DNA from: Candidatus Chloroploca mongolica
GTDB lineage: Bacteria > Chloroflexota > Chloroflexia > Chloroflexales > Chloroflexaceae
NCBI RefSeq assembly: GCF_004762035.2
Contig: NZ_SIJK02000038.1
Location: forward strand, 1-46,842
DNA length: 46,842 nt
Direction: 5' to 3'
Shown here: piece after piece, positions 30,666-40,841 of the stretch
Layout of the letters: each line of letters opens with the position of its first letter
How positions within the stretch are numbered: position 1 is the stretch's first letter
Notes under the pieces: model-generated
Database searches by the model: none
Told to the model about the DNA's origin: nothing
Seen by the model: only the letters and a program-made list of their open reading frames with translations
Translations under genes and position numbers: made by a program

Positions 30666-33281
30666 CTACCGCCGCACCCACATCCCCATGGCTCGTCCCG
30701 CCCGCGTTGTGATGCCATGCAATTCGTACTGCTCGTTCAAATCAAAGTCGGGTTGGAAATAGTAGTCCCAGAGGGCGGGGATGTAGGTGACGCGCCGCAC
30801 GTTGAGCAGGTAGTCTGGGTCGCGTTTTTCATGCCCTGCGACCCCACTCCCCATGCCTTCGATCGCCAGACGCCCGATATGCAGATCCGTCAATCCGTGC
30901 ATGTCAATGATGGTACGCTCGCTGTAAAAGGCGACCGCTCCGGCCCCTGCTGCCGCCATCGTCGCCGTTGGATCGTCTTGATCCGCGAGCCACCACCCGA
31001 GTTCGCGCCAGATCCAGACGCTTTCGTCAAGTCCTTGCATAATGATGTCGGTGTCGCTCCGCATCGTCCGCGTGACGGCCAGGCTCCCCGCGATCAGTAG
31101 GCTGATGATCAGGACGCTGGATACCATCCTGGGAGCGAGGGCGTCCCGCCCTCGGGGTGCGTTCGAGGGCGTCAGCACGCTGGCAACCCTGGGAGCGAGG
31201 GCGTCCCGCCCTCGGGGTGCGTTCGAGGGCGTCAGCACGCTGGGAGCGAGGGCGTCCCGCGCTCGGGGTGCGTTCGAGGGCGGGACGCCCTCGTTCCCAG
31301 GCGAAGGGTGAATACGTGCCACCGGCTGTAGGCGCATGATCTGGGCAAGGCCATCGGCAAGCAGGATCGCAAACCATGGCACCAGCGGGACAAAAAAGCG
31401 CTCGCCGCGGAAGTGATCGCCGCCGACCAAGATGATATAAATGGTGTAGATGACGACCACCAGTAGCATATAACTGCGCCACGATTTCAGCGCGTGCCGC
31501 AACCCCGTCACCCACGGCACCAGGATGATCAACAACAACGGGCCGCCCAGCGTGAGCGTGAACGCCCCGACATACGCCAGGCCACGCCAGATCTGTTCGC
31601 GCCCGCCGCCGGTTTTGGCATAGAAGGTGTTCGGCAGCAGATCGCCATAGTAGCTGAAACGCCAGAGCAGATAGGGCACAAAGAGCAGGGCAAACGCCCC
31701 GACAAGCGGCAGCACGGTTGCCACTACATAGGTGATGCGTTGTCCCCCTGCGCTCGCACGCCGAGGTAATCCTTCGCTCGCCTGCCCCGGTGCCTCTCGC
31801 TGTCGCCGCGAAGAAGAGAGACCAAACCGGCCATCTATGATCGCCTTGGCAAACAGATGCGCTGCCGTCAACGCAAAGACCATCGCGCCTTCGGGGCGTG
31901 TCAAGGCGGCCAGGCCAGCGATCAAGCCCGTCACTATGGCGGTGCGCAAGGTCACCTGTTCCGGCCAGAGATAGGCGCATGCGACGGCAAGCATCAGTAC
32001 GGCAAAGAAGCCCGTCTCTAACCCCGAGCCGCGTCCCGTGTAGAGCAGAACGCTCTGGCTGGTAGCGACGATCAGTGCGGCAACAAGGCCCCACGGCGCT
32101 CCGATCAAGCGTGTTGTCAGCGCAAAGATCAGCAGCACCAGCACCACGCCAAGCACCACGCCAGCCAGGTGGCTCCAGATCACCAGATCCCCGCCGAGGC
32201 GCAAGCCAAGCGCCGCCAGCATTGTCCAGAGAAAATTGGTGTACCCTTCGACCCGTTCGCCAGGGTTATAGACCAGGCCATGCCCCTGCACGAGATTCTG
32301 CGCATAACGAAACGAGATGAAGGCATCATCCGAGAGCCACGGCGGCCAGATGCGCCCGCTCAAGACGACGATGAGCGTGAAGAAGCTCAGGAGCAACGTG
32401 TGGGCGAGGGGGGCAGGGGGGTGATGGGAAACAGGCATCAGGGCACGATCCGACAAAAACTCTCTCCCTGCAAGCGTGGAGGACTGTGCAAGCACCGCTG
32501 CAACGAAAACACTGATCAAGCCAATGGTGCCGAGGCCAATCAATGGTACCACCGGCGGTCGGGGCAAGGCGACGAGGGCGACGCTGGCGCTGGCGGCCAG
32601 CGTGATCAGCGCCAGCGTCGTTGGCGCTGGTACCCCCGCGAGCCGCAACGCCCCCCAGAGCAGCAGCAGGCCCAGGGCCGTTGCCATGGCTCCACGCAGA
32701 TCAAACTGGGCCACCGGCATCAGGCGCAGATCGGTGAGCACAACCCCGAGCGGACGCGGATTTTCACCAGACGCCACAAACGTCGGCGTCTGCAAGGCCA
32801 ACCAGAGTTCGGCCCCGTCGCCGCTACCCGGCCCGAGCAACATGCGATACGTGCGAAACTGGGCTTCGGGGGTGGCCTCGGCGACCGGACGACCACCGAC
32901 GAGCATGGTAAAGGGCTGCGGTGCCTCGGGATGCTCGGCACGCAGGCGGATCGTGGCCAGGTAGGCCGGGGCGGCATAAAAAGCACCGCGCATCTGCAAC
33001 AGCGGTGCCCCGGTGGTCCAACGATAGGTGTAGCCATCCGGGTGGACTTCAGGACCATAGACGCCATCAAGAAACGTCGGCCCGAGGTCAAGGTGGCCGC
33101 TGGCAACCGGCGCAAAGGTCGGCGGACGCAACCCGAGCCACAAGACCGCAAGTGCCGCCAGCACGATCAGGAGAAGCGGCAAGCTACGGATGAGCCGCCG
33201 CCAGCCTTGCGTTGTGCCGCGCTGCGTGGCCTGTGTAACGACCGAAAGCTGATCAGAAGGCATGGGCGAAACAGGCCCCAT
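30666..33281 (-). CDS. Multi-membrane glycosyltransferase-like protein (GT39/ArnT-like)
   Basis: An 871-residue protein with about 12 membrane helices. DDAFISFRYAQNLVQGHGLVYNPGERVEGYTNFLW holds the acidic pair and substrate loop typical of protein mannosyltransferase/ArnT-like GT-C enzymes. These use lipid-linked sugars at the outer face of the membrane. Residues about 660-715 contain three copies of an inserted (S)NAPRGRDALAP sequence. The ATG at 33281 is 2 bases after the stop of the upstream methyltransferase (an inner ATG lies at 33263). It forms an operon with the genes at 33284 and 34128. Confidence 0.85.
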   Translation of the reverse strand: MGPVSPMPSDQLSVVTQATQRGTTQGWRRLIRSLPLLLIVLAALAVLWLGLRPPTFAPVASGHLDLGPTFLDGVYGPEVHPDGYTYRWTTGAPLLQMRGAFYAAPAYLATIRLRAEHPEAPQPFTMLVGGRPVAEATPEAQFRTYRMLLGPGSGDGAELWLALQTPTFVASGENPRPLGVVLTDLRLMPVAQFDLRGAMATALGLLLLWGALRLAGVPAPTTLALITLAASASVALVALPRPPVVPLIGLGTIGLISVFVAAVLAQSSTLAGREFLSDRALMPVSHHPPAPLAHTLLLSFFTLIVVLSGRIWPPWLSDDAFISFRYAQNLVQGHGLVYNPGERVEGYTNFLWTMLAALGLRLGGDLVIWSHLAGVVLGVVLVLLIFALTTRLIGAPWGLVAALIVATSQSVLLYTGRGSGLETGFFAVLMLAVACAYLWPEQVTLRTAIVTGLIAGLAALTRPEGAMVFALTAAHLFAKAIIDGRFGLSSSRRQREAPGQASEGLPRRASAGGQRITYVVATVLPLVGAFALLFVPYLLWRFSYYGDLLPNTFYAKTGGGREQIWRGLAYVGAFTLTLGGPLLLIILVPWVTGLRHALKSWRSYMLLVVVIYTIYIILVGGDHFRGERFFVPLVPWFAILLADGLAQIMRLQPVARIHPSPGNEGVPPSNAPRARDALAPSVLTPSNAPRGRDALAPRVASVLTPSNAPRGRDALAPRMVSSVLIISLLIAGSLAVTRTMRSDTDIIMQGLDESVWIWRELGWWLADQDDPTATMAAAGAGAVAFYSERTIIDMHGLTDLHIGRLAIEGMGSGVAGHEKRDPDYLLNVRRVTYIPALWDYYFQPDFDLNEQYELHGITTRAGRAMGMWVRR
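31131..31300. repeat. Three in-frame palindromic repeat units inside a coding region
   Basis: GGGAGCGAGGGCGTCCCGC…CTCGGGGTGCGTTCGAGGGCG occurs three times with periods of about 60 and 51 bases. On the coding strand it yields SNAPRGRDALAP-type peptides separated by VASVLTP. Each unit is itself part-palindromic. It looks like a mobile intragenic repeat that stays in frame within a glycosyltransferase loop. Confidence 0.8.
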
Positions 33282-33283
33282 GA

Positions 33284-34120
33284 TTATTTGCGCAGCGTAA
33301 ACATCACATAGAGCGGATCGCTGCGATCAAAGCGTTCTTCGAGGGGATGCACAATCAAGGCCAGCAACAGATCTTTGAGCACAAAACGCCGCCAATAGCG
33401 CGTCAGGCGCGTCTCGTGATAGCGGCCATTGAGGATCGAGCGCCCGAAACCCTCAGGCGGACTGATCTTCAGTGCGCCAGGCGCAACATAGACCCGATGC
33501 AGATCGGCCTCGGTATAAAAGCGAAAAAACGAGCCGGCTTTCCCCTCCTGCACAAATGCATTCGGGCCAGCGGGAAGAAATTTCCTGATCCCCTTGAAGA
33601 AATCGGTGCGACCCTTGCTGGTATAGGGCAAGGTCAGCGCCGCCAGGCCACCAGGGGCGAGCACGCGCGCCAGTTCACGGCCAACGGCCTCATCATCGGG
33701 AATATGCTCGAGCGACGAGACCGCCGCAATGCGCTGGACACTTTCGTCGCGGATCGGCATCGCCGTCGCACTCGCCACAAGAGGAAAGAAGCGCCCATCG
33801 CCTCGACGTGCCGTGGCGCGTCGCTTGGCCAGTTGCCAACGCACCCGATCGGCATCAAGTTCGAGCACGATCACATCAACGCCCTCTTTCGCGAGCATGT
33901 GGGGATACGACGACGTGCCCGAGCCAAGGTCAAGCACAAGATCACCAGGCTGCACTTCGAGGGCCCGGGTGGCCCACGGATACTCAATCAAGCGCCAGAG
34001 GCTAAAATCATTGACGGTCTCACGCAGAATGCGCCAGCCGTTCAGGGCAATCTCGTAGGCAACTGTTCGCCACGCAGGCAAGCGCACCGCACGTCCTGGT
34101 TTTTTCACCGCTTGAGCCAT
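33284..34120 (-). CDS. Class I SAM-dependent methyltransferase
   Basis: A 278-residue protein with motif I VLDLGSGTSSYP and VIVLELDADRVRW (acidic end of beta 2), followed by AAVSSLEHIPDDEAV and a methyltransferase_11-type LAPGGLAALTLPY. The ATG at 34120 with GAGGAACG upstream is preferred; it overlaps the end of the preceding gene by 8 bases. It lies between two large membrane glycosyltransferase-like genes, so it may modify a glycan or polyketide-like surface product. Confidence 0.85.
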   Translation of the reverse strand: MAQAVKKPGRAVRLPAWRTVAYEIALNGWRILRETVNDFSLWRLIEYPWATRALEVQPGDLVLDLGSGTSSYPHMLAKEGVDVIVLELDADRVRWQLAKRRATARRGDGRFFPLVASATAMPIRDESVQRIAAVSSLEHIPDDEAVGRELARVLAPGGLAALTLPYTSKGRTDFFKGIRKFLPAGPNAFVQEGKAGSFFRFYTEADLHRVYVAPGALKISPPEGFGRSILNGRYHETRLTRYWRRFVLKDLLLALIVHPLEERFDRSDPLYVMFTLRK

Positions 34121-34127
34121 CCGTTCC

Positions 34128-36275
34128 TCATTCAATCGCAATGCCCATCACCGCAATGCTCAATTGTCGCCCGGATTGGTCAGGCGAACTGTCCGCCGGG
34201 GCGTTTAAGTATACCACAGTCTCACCAGGCGGCAGGATAAGCCGCAGGTGCCGCACGCTCCGTTCACGGGCGACGTCGATGGTAAACGGAGGAGCGTCAC
34301 CCACCTGGAGCGTCAGCGGGCGCACCTGGGCGAAGGCTTCGAGGTCAAGCGAAAGCCGTACAGGTCGCGAGGTCGCTTCGGGGTTGAGTAGAAAGAGTTG
34401 CGCAGTGGGTTCCATCCAGCGCCAGCGGGTTCCCCGGTCTTCTTCCAGATCACCCCAACCGCTGCCCAGATAGGCCAGGGGACGTTTCACCAGCGGCTCG
34501 GGCACCGGATAGAAGGTCAGTTCCGCATCCTGCACACCTGGATCGAGGCCCATTTCGTCAACCAGGTCACGCATAAAGGTCAGGGTTGTGCCCATCGAAG
34601 CGTGGTGAAAGACGACCGAATGGATCGTATAGGCGGCAAGCGTTTCACGGGCCAGTTCGGGCCAACCTGGGGTCAGGATATCGTCACGGTACACCTGACC
34701 AAAACGCAGTTCGCGCACGCCAGGCGCATAACGCCCAAGCGGATAGGGCGGCTCGCGCCCGATAAAGCCGCCCACAATCGGCCAGCGATGCGCGGTCTGA
34801 GACCAGAGATGTTCGCTATTCGAGACATTGAGATGCACCGGAATGGGCAGCAACCCGCCCGTGCCATCAGGCGGCGGCATCGTCAGATAGGCCTGGGGCA
34901 TTGGGCGTTGAAAAAGCGGCAGCGAACCTGCCCAACCATCAATCAGCACCACGGCAACCAACAGACCAGCCGTCATCCACTGTGCCCCACGCCGACGCGC
35001 ACGCCGCAAAAGGTGATAAGTACCCGCAGCCGCAAAGAGTGCCGTCGTCAAGATCGCGATCACAACAAAATGATTCGGGCGATGGCTCGAACGCACCCCC
35101 GGCAGATCCTCGATCAAAGCATAGGGGCCAGGAATCCCCGTGTGCCAGCCAAAGAGCATGATCTCCGGACCGAGCGCCATCGCCGACGCCAGCACCCCGA
35201 GCACCAACCAGCGCCACTGCGTACGCCATGTCGCCGCGACCCCAACCAGCGCCAGCGCTATCCCGACCAGCCCGAAGGCGACATTCCAGAGGATCTCGCC
35301 GGGATGGAGGCTGGTATAAAACGCCGTCACCGCCTCGCCCCAGAGCGGATGATTGGGATTAGCGAGCCAGAACGAGATCAGATCGGCCAGCGCGTGTTGC
35401 TCGGTACGCGTATCACCGAGCAACTCATCGCCCTCCTGGATCAAATGGAGCAAACGCGGCGTCATCAAGACAAACCAGAGCAGAATCGGCACCAGACCCC
35501 AGGCGAGCAGACGCAGATCAAGGAACCATCCCTTGATAGGCAAGCGCAGCTCAGCCGTTGAAGGCGACCCTGGCTCACGCGGTTGCAACGCCCAGAGACC
35601 AGCCAAGACACCGGCTGAAATCAGGGCAAAGAGGCCATAATACCAGGTACCCAGGCCAACCCAGAGCAACAGCAACCCACTGAGCAACGCCCAGAACCAG
35701 GTAGGTCTGGTCAAAAGCTTCAACGTCGCCAGCGCCCAGAGGGGCACCCACTGGATCGAAGCCACCTCGAGTTGCGCATCAAGCACCTTTTGCATATGAA
35801 ACGGCGCAAAGGTATAGACCGCGCCTCCAACGAGCGCCGCATACGCAATCAGATGCAGGTGTGCAGGGTCAGGAAAGATCAGGCGCAGCGCCGTGCGGAT
35901 CAAGAGAAAACTAAAATAGCCCCCCAGCACAAAACTGAGCAGGATCAACAGATTATAGGCCGGCAACGGGCCAGCCGTGAGCGTCACCGGCAACGCCAGC
36001 AGACCCTGGGGCAAACTAAGCGTCTGCCAAAAGATGTCGAGGCCCTGGGGATGAAAGAGCAGCGGCGTCACATACGGATTCTGCCCCGTCGTCAACGCCT
36101 CCGCCGTCCACCAGACATTCCAGATCCCCAGGTAGGCATCCACCTGACCAGGACCAGTTGCAATGACATGGGTCAGCGCATGTAACGGCATCGGCCAGAG
36201 CACAAAGAGGCTCAGAACAAGATAACAACCCAGCACAAGCAGATGGAGCTTTAGAGCTGAGACAACCTTCGGCAC
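34128..36275 (-). CDS. Large membrane protein, GT-C glycosyltransferase-like
   Basis: A 715-residue protein with about 11-12 membrane helices followed by a soluble C-terminal domain. The segment DAYLGIWNVWWTAEALTTGQNPYVTPLLFHPQG after the first helix is the acidic first loop typical of GT-C type proteins in Chloroflexota. It is coupled to the methyltransferase gene by an 8-base overlap. Probably transfers sugars to exported polymers; the donor and acceptor are unknown. Confidence 0.72.
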   Translation of the reverse strand: MPKVVSALKLHLLVLGCYLVLSLFVLWPMPLHALTHVIATGPGQVDAYLGIWNVWWTAEALTTGQNPYVTPLLFHPQGLDIFWQTLSLPQGLLALPVTLTAGPLPAYNLLILLSFVLGGYFSFLLIRTALRLIFPDPAHLHLIAYAALVGGAVYTFAPFHMQKVLDAQLEVASIQWVPLWALATLKLLTRPTWFWALLSGLLLLWVGLGTWYYGLFALISAGVLAGLWALQPREPGSPSTAELRLPIKGWFLDLRLLAWGLVPILLWFVLMTPRLLHLIQEGDELLGDTRTEQHALADLISFWLANPNHPLWGEAVTAFYTSLHPGEILWNVAFGLVGIALALVGVAATWRTQWRWLVLGVLASAMALGPEIMLFGWHTGIPGPYALIEDLPGVRSSHRPNHFVVIAILTTALFAAAGTYHLLRRARRRGAQWMTAGLLVAVVLIDGWAGSLPLFQRPMPQAYLTMPPPDGTGGLLPIPVHLNVSNSEHLWSQTAHRWPIVGGFIGREPPYPLGRYAPGVRELRFGQVYRDDILTPGWPELARETLAAYTIHSVVFHHASMGTTLTFMRDLVDEMGLDPGVQDAELTFYPVPEPLVKRPLAYLGSGWGDLEEDRGTRWRWMEPTAQLFLLNPEATSRPVRLSLDLEAFAQVRPLTLQVGDAPPFTIDVARERSVRHLRLILPPGETVVYLNAPADSSPDQSGRQLSIAVMGIAIE

Positions 36276-36385
36276 ACACGACTCCCACCACGTACACGAA
36301 TACAGCGCCGTATTATACCATTAGGGCCGAAGCACACGCCACCCACGCTTGAGCTCCACCACAGCCGGGACTGGCGCGTGCTTCC

Positions 36386-36582
36386 AGGGCGATTGCATCA
36401 TACGAAACCGGATATAACAAGACGCCCTATCAGGGCACCCGCAAGGGGTGCCCCTACAGGCCGGCCGGGCCGTCGTGGTGGTGTGCGCGGCCCCGGCGCA
36501 ACCCGGCGGGGGCCGGGTCCGGTGTACGGGCACCCCTTGCGGGTGCCCTGGCGGGTGCATACACGGAAGATGCATCAGCCCT
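36386..36582. mobile_element. MITE-like element, copy 2 (inverted)
   Basis: A 197-bp unit with ends AGGGCGATTGCATC (36386-36399) and GATGCATCAGCCCT (36569-36582). It carries the TACGAAACCGGATATAAC and GGTGCATACACGGAAGATG segments of copy 1 in swapped order, so the copies are in opposite orientation. The middle again has GGGCACCCGCAAGGGGTGCCC and GTGTACGGGCACCCC. It lies in the non-coding stretch 36276-36602, otherwise without a gene. Confidence 0.72.
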
Positions 36583-36602
36583 GCCCATGCTTCGGCCTTA
36601 CG

Positions 36603-36631
36603 TTGACGCCTCCCAGGGCGTGTGGTATACT
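36603..36631 (+). promoter_or_regulatory. Sigma-70-type promoter of the arginine operon
   Basis: -35 TTGACG (36603-36608), a 17-bp spacer and -10 TATACT (36626-36631). It should start transcription near 36638, giving a leader of about 245 bases before argG. Confidence 0.85.
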
Positions 36632-36670
36632 CTGCGCACGGCGACATCGTTTATGAGGCAAAAGCACACC

Positions 36671-36784
36671 ATGGCATCGATCTTCTCGCACCAGTTTCTG
36701 CGCATCCACAGCTCACCAGTGAGCAGTATGCGCCTGCGTCGAGACCGTCGTACCAACTTCCAGTCGGCTTTCTGCCCTGGCTAA
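36671..36784 (+). CDS. Arg-rich leader peptide of the arginine operon (attenuator)
   Basis: A 37-residue open frame from ATG 36671; inner ATG 36728 gives 18 residues. It contains MRLRRDRRT: five Arg in seven codons (CGC CTG CGT CGA GAC CGT CGT, 36731-36751). It ends 28 bases before a terminator hairpin that precedes argG. This is the arrangement of biosynthetic leader peptides such as those of his and trp, here for arginine. GCCCTG (36774-36779) can pair with CAGGGC of the terminator (36830-36835), and CTGGC (36777-36781) with GCCAG (36812-36816). Stalling at Arg codons would leave these sites free as an antiterminator. The ribosome site is weak. Confidence 0.65.
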   Translation: MASIFSHQFLRIHSSPVSSMRLRRDRRTNFQSAFCPG

Positions 36785-36811
36785 TTGTGCTTGTTGACCA
36801 TTGGGGATCAG

Positions 36812-36845
36812 GCCAGCTTTGCTAGAGCGCAGGGCTGGCTCTTTT
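36812..36845 (+). terminator. Attenuator terminator before argG
   Basis: Stem GCCAGCTTTGC (36812-36822) with GCAGGGCTGGC (36829-36839) makes 11 pairs including two G-U, a six-base loop and TCTTTT. It lies between the leader peptide stop (36784) and the argG start (36883). Confidence 0.75.
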
Positions 36846-36882
36846 AATGTCCTGGAGACAGAAGCAACAAAGGGAGCGTACC

Positions 36883-38085
<1,203 letters not shown>

Positions 38086-38100
38086 GGTGGATGCTTGGGT

Positions 38101-38135
38101 GTTGCGTGGTGGCGGTTGCGCCGTCACCACGCAAC
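38101..38135. repeat. 11-bp hairpin after argG
   Basis: Arms GTTGCGTGGTG (38101-38111) and CACCACGCAAC (38125-38135) with a 13-base loop and no T-run. It may reduce expression of the genes after argG. Confidence 0.7.
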
Positions 38136-38154
38136 ACGCAAAAGAAAGTGGCGT

Positions 38155-38868
38155 ATGACCAATCTCTATCTGATTCGTCACGGCGAAGCGTGGGCGAATG
38201 TGCAGCCAATTCTGGCCGGAATGCAGGGTGACAAAGGGCTGACCCCGCGGGGGGTCAAACAGGCCGAGCGGCTGCGTGACCGTCTGGCCCACGGCGAACT
38301 CCAGGCCGATGTGCTGATCGCCAGCACGCTGCCACGAGCCCGCCAGACAGCCGAAATAATCCAGCCAGCGCTGGGGGTGCCGATTATCCTGGATGATGAG
38401 GTGCAGGAATTGCGCCTCGGCGAAGTTGATGGTATGACCAACCAGGAAGCGTGGGCGATCTTTGGCCCGCCTGACTTTGAGCAGTATCCGCTGCGCCCAA
38501 TCGCCCCGGGCGGCGAGAGTTGGGGCGGCTTTATGCTGCGGGTTGCCGAGGCCTTGACCAGAATTACCAGTGAACACGCAGGCAAATCGATTGTGCTTGT
38601 CTGTCATGGTGGCGTGATTGATGGGGCCTTCATGCATTTCTTCCAGATGCCCTCGAATGTCTTGCCACCAACCGATTTTCATACCCGCAATACGAGCCTG
38701 ACCCACTGGGAACAGGTTCATCGGCGGGGGCGGCTGCTCTGGCGGTTGAATAGCTACAATGATATTGCCCATCTGCACGATATCGGCGCAACCGAATCGG
38801 TGCGCTGGGAAGATACGGATTTGCAAGCACCTGGTGGGCATCCGGCATCACCGGTACCAACCGAGTAG
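38155..38868 (+). CDS. Histidine phosphatase family protein (phosphoglycerate mutase-like)
   Basis: A 237-residue protein. The phosphohistidine motif LIRHGEAWANV is near the N-terminus, and the second catalytic His is in VLVCHGGVIDG. It is a cofactor-independent-looking member of the branch-1 histidine phosphatases; the exact substrate is unknown. It lies between argG and argJ, an unusual position, and may have a role in nucleotide or phosphate handling rather than arginine synthesis. Confidence 0.88.
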   Translation: MTNLYLIRHGEAWANVQPILAGMQGDKGLTPRGVKQAERLRDRLAHGELQADVLIASTLPRARQTAEIIQPALGVPIILDDEVQELRLGEVDGMTNQEAWAIFGPPDFEQYPLRPIAPGGESWGGFMLRVAEALTRITSEHAGKSIVLVCHGGVIDGAFMHFFQMPSNVLPPTDFHTRNTSLTHWEQVHRRGRLLWRLNSYNDIAHLHDIGATESVRWEDTDLQAPGGHPASPVPTE

Positions 38869-38885
38869 AGGAATAACGGACGGTC

Positions 38886-40106
38886 ATGGATACATGGATC
38901 GAAGATGGTCACCCCACGTCGCCATTGGGCTGGCGGGCAGCAACCCACGACTGTGGCATCAAATATCGCAACCGTGATGATCTTGCCTTGCTGGTGAGCG
39001 AACGCGCATGTACAGCCGCCGCTGTCTTTACCACCAATCTGGTCAAGGCAGCGCCCGTACGCTATGACATGGAATTGATGACGCGCAACCCCACCGGGTT
39101 GCGGGCGCTCGTCGTCAATGCGGGCAATGCCAATGCCTGCACCGGCAGCGAGGGCGAGGTAGCAACATTGACCATGGCGCGTACGACCGAAGAAGCCCTG
39201 GGTTTGCCGGTTGATACGGCGTTTGTGATGTCAACGGGAACGATTGGCGTGCCAATGCCGATCGCCAAGGTTGTCACCGGGATTCAAGCCGCTGCACAGA
39301 AGCTTGATGCGGCCAAAGGGCCGGCGGCGGCACGGTCGATCATGACGACCGATACGCGCCCGAAACATGCCGCCCTACGCGTGGAGCTTCCTTCGGGGTA
39401 TACAATTACCCTGGGCGGGATGGCGAAGGGGGCCGGCATGATCCATCCGAATATGGCAACCATGCTCAGTGTGGTTACAACCGATGCCGCTATCAGTCGT
39501 GAGGCGCTTGATACCGCGCTGCGCCAGGCCGTCGAGGTCAGTTTCAATAGCATTAGCATTGATGGCGATACGAGTACCAACGATACGTTGCTGGTGCTCG
39601 CGAATGGCGCGGTTGGCAATGCACCAATTACCGACCTCGCAAGCCCCGATGGGGCAGCGTTTCTCGCCGGACTGACGACGCTCTGCCAGTACCTGGCGCA
39701 GGCCGTGGTGCGCGATGGCGAGGGCGCAACCCGCTTTGTTACGATCACCGTGAGCGGTGCGGCCAGTGTCGCCGATGCACGCCTCGCGGCAATGACAATC
39801 GCCAAATCACCGCTGGTCAAAACGGCGCTCTATGGGGCTGATCCCAACTGGGGACGGGTGCTCTGTGCGATGGGCTATAGCGGGGCACACCTTGATCCCG
39901 AACGCGTTGTGTTGCACTTTGGTGGCATGCGTGTGCTCGAACGCGGCCTGCCGCTGCCCTTTGACGAAAAAGCTGCCAGCGACCTGCTCAATGTGCCCGA
40001 AGTGAGCATTGAGGCCAACCTTGGCCTCGGTGAGGGTGAGGCAACGGTCTGGACATGCGATTTCAGTCCGGAATATGTTGCCATTAACGCCGAGTATCGT
40101 ACATGA
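38886..40106 (+). CDS. argJ: Bifunctional glutamate N-acetyltransferase / N-acetylglutamate synthase
   Basis: A 406-residue ArgJ. GGMAKGAGMIHPNMATML holds the autocleavage site before the nucleophilic Thr192 (the N-terminal residue of the beta chain after processing). NAGNANACTG and PNWGRVLCAMGYSG are other conserved segments. ArgJ recycles acetyl from N-acetylornithine to glutamate and may also make N-acetylglutamate. The operon also has a short argA-type gene, so ArgJ may be mainly the transferase. Confidence 0.95.
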   Translation: MDTWIEDGHPTSPLGWRAATHDCGIKYRNRDDLALLVSERACTAAAVFTTNLVKAAPVRYDMELMTRNPTGLRALVVNAGNANACTGSEGEVATLTMARTTEEALGLPVDTAFVMSTGTIGVPMPIAKVVTGIQAAAQKLDAAKGPAAARSIMTTDTRPKHAALRVELPSGYTITLGGMAKGAGMIHPNMATMLSVVTTDAAISREALDTALRQAVEVSFNSISIDGDTSTNDTLLVLANGAVGNAPITDLASPDGAAFLAGLTTLCQYLAQAVVRDGEGATRFVTITVSGAASVADARLAAMTIAKSPLVKTALYGADPNWGRVLCAMGYSGAHLDPERVVLHFGGMRVLERGLPLPFDEKAASDLLNVPEVSIEANLGLGEGEATVWTCDFSPEYVAINAEYRT

Positions 40107-40831
40107 CCCGCCTTGATCTGGCGCGCGAGCTACTCCGCCGGATGTATACAACCTACGGTGATCAAATTGTGCTCGGTGGAAGCCTTGCGATCCCAGGCGA
40201 AGACGATCCCTGGTCAGGGTTGAAACTCTGGTTTGTGGTTGAGGATAGCCTGGTGTTCCGTGAACGCCATCTGCTTTTTCAAGAGGTGACTGTGGCGATG
40301 CTCGTAACCGAGCGTCGTCACCTTGAAGCCGAACTGGGTGGCCCCGGTTTGCAGTGGGCGACGATGATGGGGCGGCTCGATCAACTGCAACCACTCGTGG
40401 GCGACGCCGACCTTGTGGCCCAATGGCGCACCCTGGGGATGCGTCTTGACCACGAAGCCTTTTTGATCGGCGTCGCAACACATTTGCCCGCCCTGGTCTT
40501 TCAAGCGTATGGGCGGCTCCGTGCGGCGGCGGCACGCAACGATGAACTCGATGCAACGCTGGGAGCCAGGTGCATGATCGATGAGTTATGTCAAGCACTT
40601 TGTCTAATCAACCGACGCTGGGTGATCGTCGAAGGGTACCCGGCCATCGAGCAGAGTATGGCGTTTCCGGTGCAACCCGAAGGCTATGCGCACCTCGTCA
40701 ACGCCCTGCTGACCGCACAGCAACTCAGTGACCTCGTACCCAGTGCCGGTGCCCTGATGTCCGCCTACTGGCGCTTGCTGGTCACACAGAATATGCATAT
40801 TCAAAGGTATCAGAAAATAGAGCAGATCTAA
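40103..40831 (+). CDS. Nucleotidyltransferase-like protein lacking the catalytic Asp pair
   Basis: A 242-residue protein. IVLGGSLAIPGEDDPWSGLKLWFVVED resembles the GS…D.WSD.D…. motif of kanamycin-type nucleotidyltransferases, but the DxD position reads LKL, so it is likely inactive. The rest looks like the helical C-terminal domain of that family. The start overlaps the argJ stop as ATGA, so it is coupled to the arginine genes. A regulatory or substrate-binding role is possible. Family assignment is tentative. Confidence 0.6.
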   Translation: MTRLDLARELLRRMYTTYGDQIVLGGSLAIPGEDDPWSGLKLWFVVEDSLVFRERHLLFQEVTVAMLVTERRHLEAELGGPGLQWATMMGRLDQLQPLVGDADLVAQWRTLGMRLDHEAFLIGVATHLPALVFQAYGRLRAAAARNDELDATLGARCMIDELCQALCLINRRWVIVEGYPAIEQSMAFPVQPEGYAHLVNALLTAQQLSDLVPSAGALMSAYWRLLVTQNMHIQRYQKIEQI

Positions 40832-40841
40832 GGACATACGC

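Noticed and set aside
32169-35561. Long plus-strand open frames (380 and 387 codons) opposite the membrane glycosyltransferase genes
   Set aside because: Their translations are rich in Arg, Gln and Pro without domains, and mirror strongly hydrophobic genes on the other strand. They are shadow frames.
36638-36882. T-box or other riboswitch ahead of argG
   Set aside because: I do not find the T-box bulge sequence or a specifier-loop layout. The Arg-rich frame plus terminator explains the leader better.
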